A stretch of DNA of 50,236 bases from Stentor coeruleus. Lineage: Eukaryota > Ciliophora > Heterotrichea > Heterotrichida > Stentoridae. The DNA lies in contig MPUH01000498.1 of the NCBI GenBank assembly GCA_001970955.1, positions 1 through 50,236 on the forward strand. The letters are read 5' to 3'. The notes beneath the pieces were generated by a model. It saw only the letters and a program-made list of their open reading frames with translations, was not told the origin of the DNA and searched no databases. Shown here in pieces: positions 9,848 to 20,600 of the stretch. Each line of letters starts with the position of its first letter. Positions within the stretch are counted from its first letter, which is position 1. The position numbers and the translations under genes are program-made.

Positions 9848-11006
9848 AATTTGTTATATTAATAAACATATTTATTAAATTTAAATGAGTGGGAAATAGC
9901 TTTGATCAGATTTTGAATGTATGAATAATTGGTTGTAAAAAAATATTAAGATTTTAAAATTAAATTAAGTACTTTGATCATAAAATATGTTGAATATTAT
10001 GATTATGGGGATTTTTTATGAATGCGAAAGTTTATAAGATAGGGAAATTCTATAAAGATTTTAAGCATTTTCAGGTTTAATGTCAGTATGACTTCGTATT
10101 GATTAATTAGAGTTTTTTAGCCTAAGATAAGACTTACAAGTGATATTTAAAAAAAAATGATAGTAGAATTAAGTTAATTATATTAAGAATGATATAGAAA
10201 GTATAAATAGAGTAAAGCTTTTTAATATTATAGTAAAAATTAAGTTTAAAAGAAGCTTTAGTAGGAATAAATAAATAATAAAAGCCTTATAGATTTATTT
10301 TAATTTAAAAAAAGTTATGCTTCTGAGTTTTATAAACTTAAAACATTAATTAGGAATTAACAATAATATATAAAATAGAATACCTAATATAACTACTTAC
10401 TTTAATACTTGATTTTAATATGAATAATAATCTTATCACCTTTAATACAATCTATCATTAACCAAACTCAAATCTATGAAACTATATATATAAAATAGCA
10501 CCTCACATTTAAATCTAAACTCAAACATAAAAAATATTTCAAAATAAAATCAATAAAAATCATTCTTAAGCTTTATACAAATTATAAACCTTTTATATTT
10601 CCTACTTTAAAACACCAATTTTTAAATCTAACTTTGTATATCATGATTTAAAAATAGATAAATATGATCATTATTATAATTAAGAATTATTGCTGGCTTA
10701 TTGCCAATCCTGTCTCAGATTTTCTCAGTGTCTCTTGTTATTTATCCATGTTTCTAATCTATTCATAGTGGTTTTTAGCGACTTCAGATTAAGCCCTAAC
10801 GCTTGCCATTACCAGATTTTGAGCTAAAAATCTTTGAAATCCTTCAGCAAAAGCATGCTTCTCTGTCAGTTAATACTGAGATTGTCTTCGGCATATTAAC
10901 TTCTTCTGAGTGAAGGTTCGTGGTTGATGATATGTCTGAAACCTTATCTTCTTCTTTTATGGTGCCACATCACTATTAAAGTGTAAAAAATAGATAAATA
11001 TTTCAA
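9848..11006. other. Long gene-poor region
   Basis: 1159 nt, very AT-rich up to about 10680. From 10690 to 10975 the base composition is visibly less AT-rich and the minus strand reads like decayed coding sequence (separate entry). No tRNA or intact gene is seen. Confidence 0.5.
10690..10975 (-). pseudogene. Possible decayed coding island
   Basis: Read on the minus strand, one frame gives LTEKHAFAEGFQRFLAQNLV, then, with in-frame TAA, TAG and TAA breaks, SEVAKNHYE, IRNMDK and QETLRKSETGLAISQQ. A second frame just upstream reads EEDKVSDISS and MPKTISVLTDRE. Amino-acid use is unlike the Asn/Ile/Lys/Phe-rich translations of the surrounding spacer, which is why I flag it. No family is recognised. 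It could be a dead gene, an RNA gene read by accident, or chance. Confidence 0.3.
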
Positions 11007-11768
11007 ATGGAAGAATCCAAATCCCTTGCTAGCTTTCAAATTGCGGGTCTTTTAATCCAAAACTCCTTCAGATTCCTTATCAGTGCTCTAAAGTCCTATT
11101 ACAAACGTCGACAATTAAAATACTACGCCCTTTGGAGATACAAGACTTTATACACTACAAAAGCGATTCAAGTCAAAATTAAGAATTCAATGATCCTCCT
11201 GCAAACCAGGGTATCTAAATTTCAAAAACTTTTGCAGTCACGTGTGAAATCTTCTATGCATAACACTTTATTACGTATAATCTCTACAAATAAATATATC
11301 GAACAAGAGAAAAAACTTCAGAAAGATGAGGATAAGACTAAAAATATCCATCAACAAGAACTGCAGACTTTGACTAAAGATCTTAAAAGCATGCAGGATC
11401 ATCAAGAAGAACTTGAAAAGACGTTAAAAAAATTCAAGACCCGTGAAGATAATTATAAAAACCAGATTGCTGAGTTGTCAGGAAGGAAAAATGAACTTGC
11501 TAAGAGTAAGAAAAGGAATATTAGGGAAAAAGAAGAAGAAATACTTGAAAGGATTGAAGAACTTAAGGAAGAAAACTCAGATATAAGAGAAAAGATTGCT
11601 TTGATTGAAAGTAATGTTAGTAGCTTTATAAGTGAGATGGGAGGTTTGTTGGATTACTCAGAAGAAGCGGAAAAAACTACTGATAAAAGAAGGGCATCTG
11701 TTAAGAAAGGTAAGGTGGCAAAAAAGCCTAGAGGGCTTTTGTTTACTTTAGATTTAGGCAAAAATTAA
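11007..11768 (+). CDS. Coiled-coil protein of unknown function
   Basis: A 253-residue protein. The N-terminal third is helical and basic with aromatics (KSYYKRRQLKYYALWRYKT), loosely like centrin-binding SFI1-type helices, but a single such stretch is not diagnostic. Residues from about 100 to 215 form a continuous Glu/Lys coiled coil (for example EEEILERIEELKEENSDI). The tail is Lys/Arg-rich (RRASVKKGKVAKKPRG) and RRAS is a basic-directed kinase-like site. No membrane segment. It is next to the STPGR axonemal gene on the same strand, so a cytoskeletal role is plausible but inferred. Confidence 0.65.
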   Translation: MEESKSLASFQIAGLLIQNSFRFLISALKSYYKRRQLKYYALWRYKTLYTTKAIQVKIKNSMILLQTRVSKFQKLLQSRVKSSMHNTLLRIISTNKYIEQEKKLQKDEDKTKNIHQQELQTLTKDLKSMQDHQEELEKTLKKFKTREDNYKNQIAELSGRKNELAKSKKRNIREKEEEILERIEELKEENSDIREKIALIESNVSSFISEMGGLLDYSEEAEKTTDKRRASVKKGKVAKKPRGLLFTLDLGKN

Positions 11769-12711
11769 ACTTTTCCCTTTATATCAAGTAAATATAATAA
11801 AATAATTTTGCTTTCGATGTGAATATTGGTATATTAAAATCTATCAATAAGAGCTTTATATATTTCTACTATGTCTAAGAGATATATTTTTATATTCAGA
11901 AGTTTCATAATAATAATTGCTAGCAAAAAATCAGTTTTTCTTACAAAGAATATTTCTCAGACTATTTATATTTTCTTTATTTGAGATTTCTCTTCTAATA
12001 ATTTTGTCATGAAGCTCACTCCTCTTTATGCATGCTAATCTCCAGTTTTCTATCACAATTTAATTATTGCAAAACTCTCAATCAGACTGCATCTGCTTTG
12101 TAATATATTTAATATATAAGAATAAAGTTGTTTCAGAATATTTACTTTAATAGTCTTTATTGTATTTCTTAAAGTAATAAATGAGAGGTCAGAAGCATCG
12201 CTTTTGTATTGGTTTTGATAGATTTTTAGAGTAAAAAATTTGATTTAAGCAAATGCTAAATTTTATCTCGCTTTTTATTTTGGTGTTGATAGATTACTTA
12301 AAGATAATTTCTCTTACAGCAAAAAGAAAAGCAAATACTATAATTTTCATACATGAAAGATATTTTAATTTTACACCTGAAAGCTAAAATATTATGACAA
12401 ATTATATAAGTAATTAGATTTTATCTAATAAAAAGTTTATAATTTCAGCATTGCTATTACTAATCAACTTTATAATTTTAGATTTCGGCTCTTGTTTTCA
12501 ACTTGTAAATAATATTAAATGTTTATATTAAAAAATATAACAGTAAATTACAGATATATTTATATATTTTTGTTGAGCATTCTACATTAACATGTTATCA
12601 AAATAAACTTTTAATAAATCTTTCTCTGTTACACATTTTAAAACTTTCCTTTTTATTACTTAAAAATCTAAACTAACTAATAAATCAGACTCGAAAATTA
12701 GTAAATATTTA
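11769..12711. other. Intergenic, AT-rich
   Basis: 943 nt without a supported gene. Several open stretches of about 30 codons occur, as expected by chance at this composition. No RNA gene or inverted repeat could be seen by eye. Confidence 0.5.
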
Positions 12712-13680
12712 ATGTCAGACTTTGAATTTCAAGTAAGTCCAGGACTTCGAGGTGATAACGTTATATTAAATCATACTGTAGAGGATTTATACCATATAAC
12801 TCGTGGCACGTTTAGAGAATTCTCTATGCAAGGCTACAACCCTCCATCTACAGCAATATCCTTGTATAGGGAACACAAGATTCCTGGGGACAAAAATAGA
12901 GACATATTCGCAAGTGTTACTAAAAGAGCAAAAGATCCTGCGCCTATCGCTTATGCTCTTGGTAATGAAAAACTTTTAAAGCAATTCTGGAATAAGGCAA
13001 CTGGTGGTTTTCATACTTACAGGCGACATACATTTACTGAAGATGCGATTAAACGAAGCCAGAAATTACCAGGACCAGGAGCCTACTTAGATACAGGAAA
13101 AGAGGGTAATTCAAAAGATAAGAAATTTGCACTTGGGAAATTCAGGTAAGCATTACTCAGCAAAAGTAAAGCTGATAGTTTTATGTGCAACACTGAAGCT
13201 TTGTCTGAAGAAGTTCCTGCAGCTAATGCTTATTTTTCAACATTAGAAGACAGAGAGAAAGCTGTAAACTTTACATAGTATGCTCGAATAGAAAAAAAGG
13301 CGCCAACATTCAAATATATTCCTGATAAGAAGAAAGAACCGGAAAATAAAGCTATTGTTGGTCCAGGATATTTGTCAGAACTTGAAGCAAGTTTTGGAAA
13401 GAAGTCTTTAAGGAAAAAAACTCCTGATCCTGTATTTGGTAAGGAAAAACTTCAAAATACTTTTGATAAATATGCTGCAAGGAAAAAATACGTTCCTGGT
13501 GTTGGCAGTTATAAGGATACTGATAAAGCTTTTAAAAGTAATATAGTCTGGCACAAAGATAGAATGCCTTATATATCAAAAAGTGTTTTTAATAGATTTA
13601 CTGAACAAGTGAGTAAAGATAAACAATGGGTGCCAGGTCCAGGTTCATATGATACTAGTGCGTATTCCAAAAAAAAGTAG
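12712..13680 (+). CDS. STPGR (SHIPPO-type) PG-rich repeat protein, three exons
   Basis: Two apparently separate frames are one gene once two 15-nt introns are removed: join(12712..13145, 13161..13263, 13279..13680), 312 residues. The protein carries spaced Pro-Gly motifs typical of sperm-tail PG-rich repeats: PGPGAY at 120-125, VGPGYL at 206-211, PGVGSY at 252-257 and PGPGSY at 298-303, plus degenerate copies PAPIAY at 76-81 and PAANAY near 164. Proteins of this family lie along microtubules of cilia and flagella, some inside the axonemal doublet lumen. That suits a heavily ciliated cell, but the exact location is inferred. The second intron explains an internal TAG that would otherwise break the frame. 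Confidence 0.88.
13146..13160 (+). other. 15-nt intron 1 of STPGR gene
   Basis: GTAAGCATTACTCAG. Retention stops translation at once (AGG TAA). Removal continues the frame as SKSKADSF. Confidence 0.9.
13264..13278 (+). other. 15-nt intron 2 of STPGR gene
   Basis: GTAAACTTTACATAG, which ends with the in-frame TAG it introduces. Removal joins REKA to YARIEKKAPTF in one frame that leads into the PG repeats. Confidence 0.9.
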
Positions 13681-14401
13681 TTTCAATTAATATTTTATCA
13701 ATAAGAGTAATTTTTGTATAAAAAGAATAATTATCAGATGAATTTATTAAGCTTGGAGTAATATCAGCGGATAGTTACTTTCTTATGGAGGATATAGAAT
13801 AGATGATGTAAGATATTAGGAGCTAATTTTAGATAAGCTAACTTATAATAATATATTATTATGAATAGGGTAAATAAATTAGAACTTATTATGAGATTTA
13901 TATAGTTTCCTTAAATGCTGAAAGTGATATTATTAAAGAATGAAAAAATGCTCACTATATATTATTATGAATAGCGTAAATAAATTAGAACTTATTATGA
14001 GATTTATATAGTTTCCTTAAATGCTGAAAGTGATATTATTAAAGAATGAAAAAATGCTCACTCTAAATCTATTTGCAAGATTAAATAACAGTTTTGGAAG
14101 AAGAAGAATAAAATAGTTTATCTTTTTTTAAGTTCTTAGATCATATGTAACTGATTCATAAGTGCTTCTCACATAATAATTCTGAGTTATTTCAGAAACT
14201 GGATAAAAGAATAAAGAGTAAATTTTCGGGCTGGAGCAATATACAATAGATAGACTACGTTTTAATTTCAATTATAATTTCAATATATGAAGCCTTCTAT
14301 TATCTGAAACGATTTATTCTCTTGTTGTTGTTCTAGATATAAAAGTAATAGTTTTTATATCCTCTATATATTTTTCAAAAGTTCTCAGTCCATACAATTT
14401 A
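13681..14401. other. Intergenic with 106-bp tandem duplication
   Basis: 721 nt without a gene between the STPGR stop and the 3' end of the transposase remnant. It contains the 106-bp tandem repeat (separate entry). No terminal inverted repeats for the transposase remnant could be identified by eye. Confidence 0.5.
13851..14062. repeat. 106-bp tandem duplication, two copies
   Basis: 13851-13956 and 13957-14062 are the same 106-nt sequence, head to tail, differing at one base (AGGGT against AGCGT). Unlike the other duplications there is no N between the copies. It could be a recent real duplication or a silent assembly overlap. Confidence 0.9.
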
Positions 14402-15137
14402 TTATATATTAATATGCTGAAATAATCCATATTTTCTTAATTTTCGCTTAAATACTAGCCAAAATACCTCTATATTTTGAGTGAGAGACTTAAAATCATT
14501 AGGATTTACAAAGTTTTTTGAGTGATGCACTATTTTATGCTCTTGAAAGTGCATTTTTGGAAGTATTTCTTTGATATTATCATTGCTTTCCAAGATTCAC
14601 TTGAGATAATACTGCCAGAAAGTATCCACCTACGAATAAATAGTTAATCTTTTTCTATCAGGAATAAAATCTATAACATTTTGTATTATCTCCCTAGCAA
14701 TACCTCAAATTACCCAATTTTCAGATTTCAAAACTCTTTCTCTATTATTCTTACTTCAACAACGTAAGATTCATCTATTTCTACAATGGCCCTTCTCCTC
14801 CTATTGTCAAAGAATGATTTTGAGCATATAAAATTGAAAATAAGCTTCTAAACTTACAAAACTAATTGCTTACAGTTGTGATGCTTAGCTCATGCTCGTA
14901 TGCAACTGAAGTAACATTAATTTCAATATTCCACTCATTGATCATTAAAATAAGTGTGCGAAAAGGAATTCTTGAATTGAAAATAATGTATTTTCCGAAG
15001 AATCTAAGTCCTATGTTTGTTGTTGCTATAGCGATATTGTTCCTTTTTTCATTAAATTTGATAATTCCATTGCAACTATAGCAATCATCGGAGAGTTTAA
15101 AATTCAAAAATTTTTGCGTCAAGTAATGGCCTTTTTC
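14402..15137 (-). pseudogene. Decayed IS1595/ISXO2-like (Merlin superfamily) DDE transposase
   Basis: Reading the minus strand from 15137 down, fragments in shifting frames follow the order of ISXO2-type transposases: a short Cys pair (CYSC) with an F-N-S-R-I-P-F-R-T segment and W-N-I-E helix, as in the family's N-terminal region; a GGEG stretch, then after a frameshift IVEIDESYV (the catalytic EIDES-type Asp, about 14764-14789); ENWVI and GIAREI with an in-frame TGA between; WILSGSIISSESWKAM near 14580-14640; and finally HKIVHHSKNFVNP with TQNIEVFWLVFKRKLRKYG, the conserved NFV-N-P and IE-W-K block with the last catalytic acidic residue. The second catalytic Asp position reads Ser/Glu. Several stops and frameshifts make it inactive. 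Ends of the element were not found. Confidence 0.75.
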
Positions 15138-15263
15138 TCAGTTATTGATTGATAAAATAATAGCTCTCATCTCATTTACAAGCAATTTTTTTTTAATACT
15201 AAATTTGGCCTATTTCGTCTTGGTTGCACAAGTTAATTTAATCGAAAATTACCATATTATTAG

Positions 15264-15686
15264 ATGAAACAGAACAAATCTGTAAGTAGCTCTCGAAGAA
15301 AAGCTAGAAAAGCATACTTCACAGCTCCTTCCAGTGTTCGCAGAAAGCTCATGAGTGCTCATCTAGCTAAAGATCTCAAAGAAAAACATCAAGTAAGATC
15401 CATGCCAATTCGAAGAGGTGATGAAGTTATAGTCGTCAGAGGCCAAAACAAATCTCATGCAGGTAAAGTTATATCTGTCTATAGGCGTAGGTTCTGTATC
15501 CACATTGAGAGGTACACAAAAGAAAAAAGCAACGGGCAAACAGTTCCAGTCCCAGTCCACCCAAGCAATGTGTTCATAACAAAACTTAAAATGACTGAAG
15601 ACCGAAAGAATCTCATAGAAAGAAAAGCTCAGAATAGAAAAGATAAAGGAAAATACTCAAAGAAAGATATCCAATCAGTAGACTAA
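15264..15686 (+). CDS. RPL26: Large-subunit ribosomal protein L26 (uL24)
   Basis: A 140-residue protein with the full eukaryotic L26 pattern: a basic N-terminus ([20 protein letters not shown]), [17 protein letters not shown] with the KOW motif running through [15 protein letters not shown], then [17 protein letters not shown] and a Lys/Arg-rich tail. L26 sits near the polypeptide exit tunnel of the 60S subunit and binds 26S rRNA early in assembly. Length and N-terminus match other eukaryotes without gaps, so the ATG at 15264 is secure and no intron is needed. Only 13 nt separate its TAA from the next gene's ATG. Confidence 0.97.
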   Translation: MKQNKSVSSSRRKARKAYFTAPSSVRRKLMSAHLAKDLKEKHQVRSMPIRRGDEVIVVRGQNKSHAGKVISVYRRRFCIHIERYTKEKSNGQTVPVPVHPSNVFITKLKMTEDRKNLIERKAQNRKDKGKYSKKDIQSVD

Positions 15687-15699
15687 TAGCCTAGAATAA

Positions 15700-16765
15700 A
15701 TGAATTATCAGAAACCTTGTAAGCTTATTCCACTACAAGTTCACTGCCCTTTTAGCACAGGGTCTTTTATTAGACTAATATCAAGAGATGAGAAGCGTAT
15801 AAGATTAGGTAAAATAAAAAGAACCAAAAGTATTTTAGACACATGTGTTAAAAGCTTTTCTAGGCTTTATTATCAACCTATGGTCAGATTCACTTCTTTT
15901 CATCAAGAAAAGATCATAGGCAAAATTCGTATTCCCAGAATGCTCAAGCCAATAGATAAAAAGCTCAAGGTGATTGAAAATAACCCTGCTTATGTATCAA
16001 ACACTGAGAATGAAGAAATTAGTAAAGAAGAGCAGTTATATTCAAAATCGGCACAAGAGGAAAATTTTAAAAGTTTGATGGAGACACCTGTGATCGAAGA
16101 TAAGGATAATAAGAAAGGTAAGGATAAAAGCAAAAAGGAGGAGAAAAAAATTATGGAAAAAGTTCTGCAGTTTTATAAGAATTTGGTGGCGTATACTGAA
16201 AATAAACTTGTGATTGCAGTTTTATAAGAATTTGGTGGCGTATACTGAAAATAAACTTGTGGCAATAACGGATTTGGGGGTTTTAGTAGTCCATTCTTTG
16301 AATATTACAATTAAAGGTATTGAGAAGGGCTATGATATTCCAATACAGCATCTTAAATATGTGGTTTTTAACAGAATTGATATGATAAAAGGAATAATTG
16401 TTCAGAGTTTGCGAGTTGATAAGGAAATTAGATGGTTTTTATCAAAATTTGAAGGAATTAGTCAATACAAGACTATAAGTGAGAATTATCCTCATCAGAT
16501 TATAGCTAAAATTGAGAATAAACCTGGGACTGTTCCTAAAAAAATTAAACGAATAACTTTTGAAACAAAATTGGCAAAGAGTCCTTATTCGTATACAAGT
16601 TGCATTATTCATAAAGGAGAAATTTGTATGCCTTTTATATCATTGAAGACTGAGGAGAGTGAAAAGATTGTCCCACTTTCTTTAGGAATGCTGAAGTATA
16701 TACTTAAGCATATTAAGAATTGGGAACATCTTGCTCTTAATTACATAAATTCTTTCAAATTATAA
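15700..16765 (+). CDS. Unknown protein, frame broken by a 49-bp duplication
   Basis: I do not recognise this protein. The first part (15700-16212) has a folded-looking N-terminus (MNYQKPCKLIPLQVHCPF) with many basic residues, then a charged Glu/Lys linker (KKGKDKSKKEEKK). At 16213 a near-perfect direct repeat of 47 nt plus 2 nt shifts the frame and leads to a stop at 16227. Skipping 16213-16261 joins ENKLV to AITDLGVLVVHS in frame and gives 338 residues ending at 16765. The second half is beta-rich (LRVDKEIRWFLSKFEG, KKIKRITFETKLAK) with no obvious motif. Either the duplication is a silent assembly error or this copy is a recently broken gene. There is no intron-like boundary. Confidence 0.6.
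16166..16261. repeat. 49-bp-offset direct duplication inside a gene
   Basis: The 47 nt at 16166-16212 recur exactly at 16215-16261, separated by AT. No N is present. It causes a frameshift in the surrounding gene; deleting one unit restores a single 338-codon frame. Confidence 0.92.
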
Positions 16766-17612
16766 GTTTCATGGCTAGTAATGACTTTTAGTAATATGCT
16801 TGCACAATTTTGATGGGATTAAAATTAAAAATTATGATTTGTTAGATGCGTTGAATATTTATGAAAAGTATAAACGAGCACTGGCCTGATCTTTTATCAG
16901 ATTTGCACTGCTAGAAGTAGTTTTTTACAGTGAGAAACTTGAAGAGAAGCTTAAAAGATACACAAGAAAAGTGCAAGAAAAAATCGATACGCTGATAAAA
17001 AACTTTATAGAAAGCATGGAAACCACAAGAAAAGCTGTGATACAAGAGAAAACTTAATTTTACACAGAAGTTAGGTTCACACATGATAAACGATAAATCT
17101 TATACTAATACTGATGAACATCTGTATATCTATGATTATATTTAGTATATTATTTATAATGATGGAAGATTTTCACTATAGAAATAAGATATTTTTGTTA
17201 GTCCCTAGCCCTTGTTAAATATATACAGATAATTTCTAATTAAATAAGATTAAAGATTGTTTGAGACAATCTCAATTCTATAAGCTTACAATGCCAGCTA
17301 TAGTATTCATAATTTTAATTATAATAAATTATACCCAAATATTTTCTTTTATATTTAAATCTTTATAATTCTTAAACTATACCTTAGCAAGCATATCTCT
17401 ATATATTGAAAATACCTTTTAAATAATTTAAATATAACAATTACAAATTCAAACTCCTTTAAAAATATTGAATTTAATCAAAAACAGCATTAATCCCAGC
17501 ATTCCTATACAAATTCAATATATAAACTAAACTTGCTTCAAAAAAAAAAAATTTCTATGATAAATATACTAAAAACTAGCTAAAATATTTAAATTATGCA
17601 TTGGATATAAAT
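16766..17612. other. Intergenic with a possible gene remnant
   Basis: 847 nt. The first third carries the interrupted frame described at 16792-17057. From 17058 to the coiled-coil gene it is AT-rich with no further gene seen. Confidence 0.5.
16792..17057 (+). pseudogene. Possible decayed or unrecognised small gene
   Basis: One frame reads ICLHNFDGIKIKNYDLLDAL, then NIYEKYKRALA, an in-frame TGA at 16887-16889, then SFIRFALLEVVFYSEKLEEK and LKRYTRKVQEKIDTLIKN, ending TAA at 17055-17057. About 88 codons with one interruption and a clear amphipathic, Lys/Glu-rich helical character are more than the surrounding DNA gives by chance. There is no in-frame upstream ATG and no 15- or 16-nt GTAA...AG segment that removes the TGA. 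It may be a broken gene, perhaps linked to the damaged gene just upstream. Confidence 0.35.
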
Positions 17613-20600
17613 ATGAAACAGGTGTACGATAAGAAAAAGCCTGTGCCTTCGATTAAATATGAGCCACCGTCACGTTTGAATCCGAAATTACTAGCAGATC
17701 AGAGATCTCCGAAAGTCAAGAAAGGTGAAAACTCAACAATGCTAAAGTCTTTGTCACCAAAAGCTTCGCCTAAAGCCTTTCCTAACCTTATGCTTTCCCC
17801 ATCCACAATGTACTCTTTTGAACACGATTCAGATCACATGCTATCTGAAAGGCCAACCTTGCATCAAGAACCGTTTATAGGAAGTAGTAAGATGAAGTCA
17901 TTTGAAAACACTTTTCAAAGGAACCAAGACTCCTATCAAACGCAAGTGTATTATATGCAAGAATACATAAATTTCCTCAAACGTAAACTGCTTGCATTTG
18001 AAAATCAATCATCAGCCGGAGAAAGCCCATCAGAAACTCATAAACTCCAGCAAGAAATCAACTACCTCCACCAAATAATCCAAGAAAAAGACATAGAAGC
18101 TAGTAACTATCTCAATGAACTCTGCGAAAAACAAAGCCAGCTATTTGAATTGACAGACAAATTCAAAAAATACAATGAAAAAACTGATGATGAAGTCAAT
18201 CTAAAAAAACGCATATCAGAAGAAACACTTATTGCTGAACAAGAGCTCAAAAGATATTATGAGAAAAAAATTGCTGACTTGGAAAATGCGCTTTTTCAAA
18301 GCAAAGCAAGTTTTGATAATAAAAGCCGTGAAGTTGAATTTTTTAAAAAAGAAATCCAGGGTTCGCAAAGGGAAATTAATGATGCTTCTGATCGTTTGAT
18401 GGATAAAATTAGTGACTGTATTGAGAGAAATGATATGGAGTTTAAGAGAATGCAGGAAAAAGTGGAAATGTCGGAGAATAAACTATTTTCATTGATGAAA
18501 ACTGTGAGGTTCCTTCAAACTTCAAGCTTGCATCCGAATAATAGTGTTTTGAAAGCTAAAGAATTGGAGATTACAGAGAAGTTTGAAAAGGAGATAGGAG
18601 AGAAAATAGTTATGATTGATAGTTTAACCAAAAAAATAGATAAAGCTACAGTAGAAAAAGAGCAACTATTTGAAAACATTGAAGATCTTCAGCGAAGTGT
18701 TAGCGTCCTCGAAAAAAAGCTCCAAGAAGAAATCTCTCTTCATGAATTCTCAAAAGCCCAAAACGATGAATCTCTACAGCAAATTGAGTGCTTAAACACA
18801 AAAATCCAGTCATTAGAAGATACACTTGCTGATCATATAGGGAATTTACAAGAAAAATCTCAAGAAATCAATCATAAATCTAACCATATCGAAGCTTTGA
18901 ATACAATCATAGCCAGCAAAAAGGAAAAACTCACGAGAAAAAAAACTTTAATACAAGAAAGTAATAAGAAACAAGAAGAACTAATCCAGCATCATGAACT
19001 AAAAAATGAAGAATTTGAAGGAAAGCTCAATGATTTAATGCAAGATATTGAAAAGCATAAAGAAAAGATTGAAGAATTCAAAGTAAGTGAACTAGAAAAA
19101 GTTAGGGCGATAGGGAATTTGGACAAAATCGTGCTTGATAAAGTTGCAGAAATCGATGAGCTTAATGAAAAAATAAGAGATTTTCAGGGGAAACTCATAG
19201 TGGAAATCCAAGAAAATGAGCGATTAACAGAAGAACTAAAAGAAAAAATCCAATCAATTGAAAGCCTTAACCAAGAAAAGGGATTTTTGCAAGATGAGTT
19301 AAACGAAAAGAAAGAGAATCTAGATGAAAAAGCTAAGAAAAACGCTGAACTTGTCGTAGAAGTTGATGTACTCAAGCAAAAACTTGAAGATAAAGCTTTA
19401 GGACTGACCAAACTGGAAGGAATATTAGAAAGCCAGAACAAAAGCATAGAAAAGCTTGTTAAAACCAATAACTCCTTAAAAGAACAAGTTCACAAACATG
19501 AAACAAACAATAAATCCAGTGCTTCAGCCCTTATATCTTATCTATCAACATCATCTTCATCAATTCCTGTCCCTGAAAGCCAGCAATCTTTATTAGACTC
19601 TCTCAATGAGCATGAATTAGAATATGTTCAAACAATAATCAAACAAAATGAACAGCTTAAAAATTTCCATATTCAAAACAAAGAATACGCAGAAGCTATC
19701 GAGTCTTTACAAAATACCATAGACTTAACTAAAGAATCACATGAGCAAAAGTTTTCTTTAGCTATCACAGAAAAAGATAATACAATCAAACAACTTGAGG
19801 ATAAAATGCTTATAGAAAATCAGAAATCCATAGAGATTCTTGAAGAAAAAGATATGAAAATCGAAGATATGACTCATGTGCTTGAAGAAGCTTCGTCTAA
19901 AATTGTAGCACTCGAGCTAGAGCTACAGAATTACAAAATTGCAAGTCTTAAGGATACAAACGAACTAAGTAAAGTGGTTTTTAATATGACTGAAGATAAT
20001 AAAGTTTTGAGAATATCAGAAAGTAGGCTTAAAAAAGATATAGCAAATTTGACAAGTCAAAACTCAGACCTCCAAGAAAGAATTTCGAATTTCGACGCTG
20101 AATTCACAAGATTATCTAATGAAAACCTTGAACTTAGAAACAAACTTCAAGATTCAGATACAAAAAACCTTATCCATATACAAAAACAAGATAAAATCAT
20201 CCAAGACCTTAATGAATCTTTGTATAAAGCAATAAAACAATCTGAAGACTTAGAATCCACTAAAAAACTCTTACAAGAAAGTCTTAAAACTTCAGCCAAT
20301 GATAATGAAAATTACATACAAGAACTCCTTGAACATATTAAAAACCTTCAAAATGAAGTTAAAAGCTTACAAGAAATCAGCAATAAAAAATCTTTAGTTA
20401 TTGAAAACCTAGAAACTAAAGTTTCTCAAATAAGCTTTAGGTTTAGTTTAGAAATACAAAGATATACACAAAAGCTATTAGAAAAAGATATAGAAACTAA
20501 AGATTTTATTAGAAAAGATCAGGAAATGGAATTGAAAAAAGCAGAACTAGTTAAAGAAATTGTTGAACTAAAAGAAAAAATAGTTGATTATGAGAAAAGT

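Noticed and set aside
10921..10940. Box C/D snoRNA-like TGATGATA and GTCTGA motifs
   Set aside because: The C and D boxes are only a few nt apart, with no guide region or terminal stem, so the arrangement does not fit.
16188..16219. Intron reading of the 49-bp insertion in the gene at 15700
   Set aside because: The boundaries would not be GTAA...AG at 15-16 nt, and the inserted sequence is an exact copy of the adjacent coding sequence, which points to duplication.
17601..17612. Earlier in-frame start at 17601 for the giant coiled-coil gene
   Set aside because: The codon is TTG. The first ATG in frame is at 17613.
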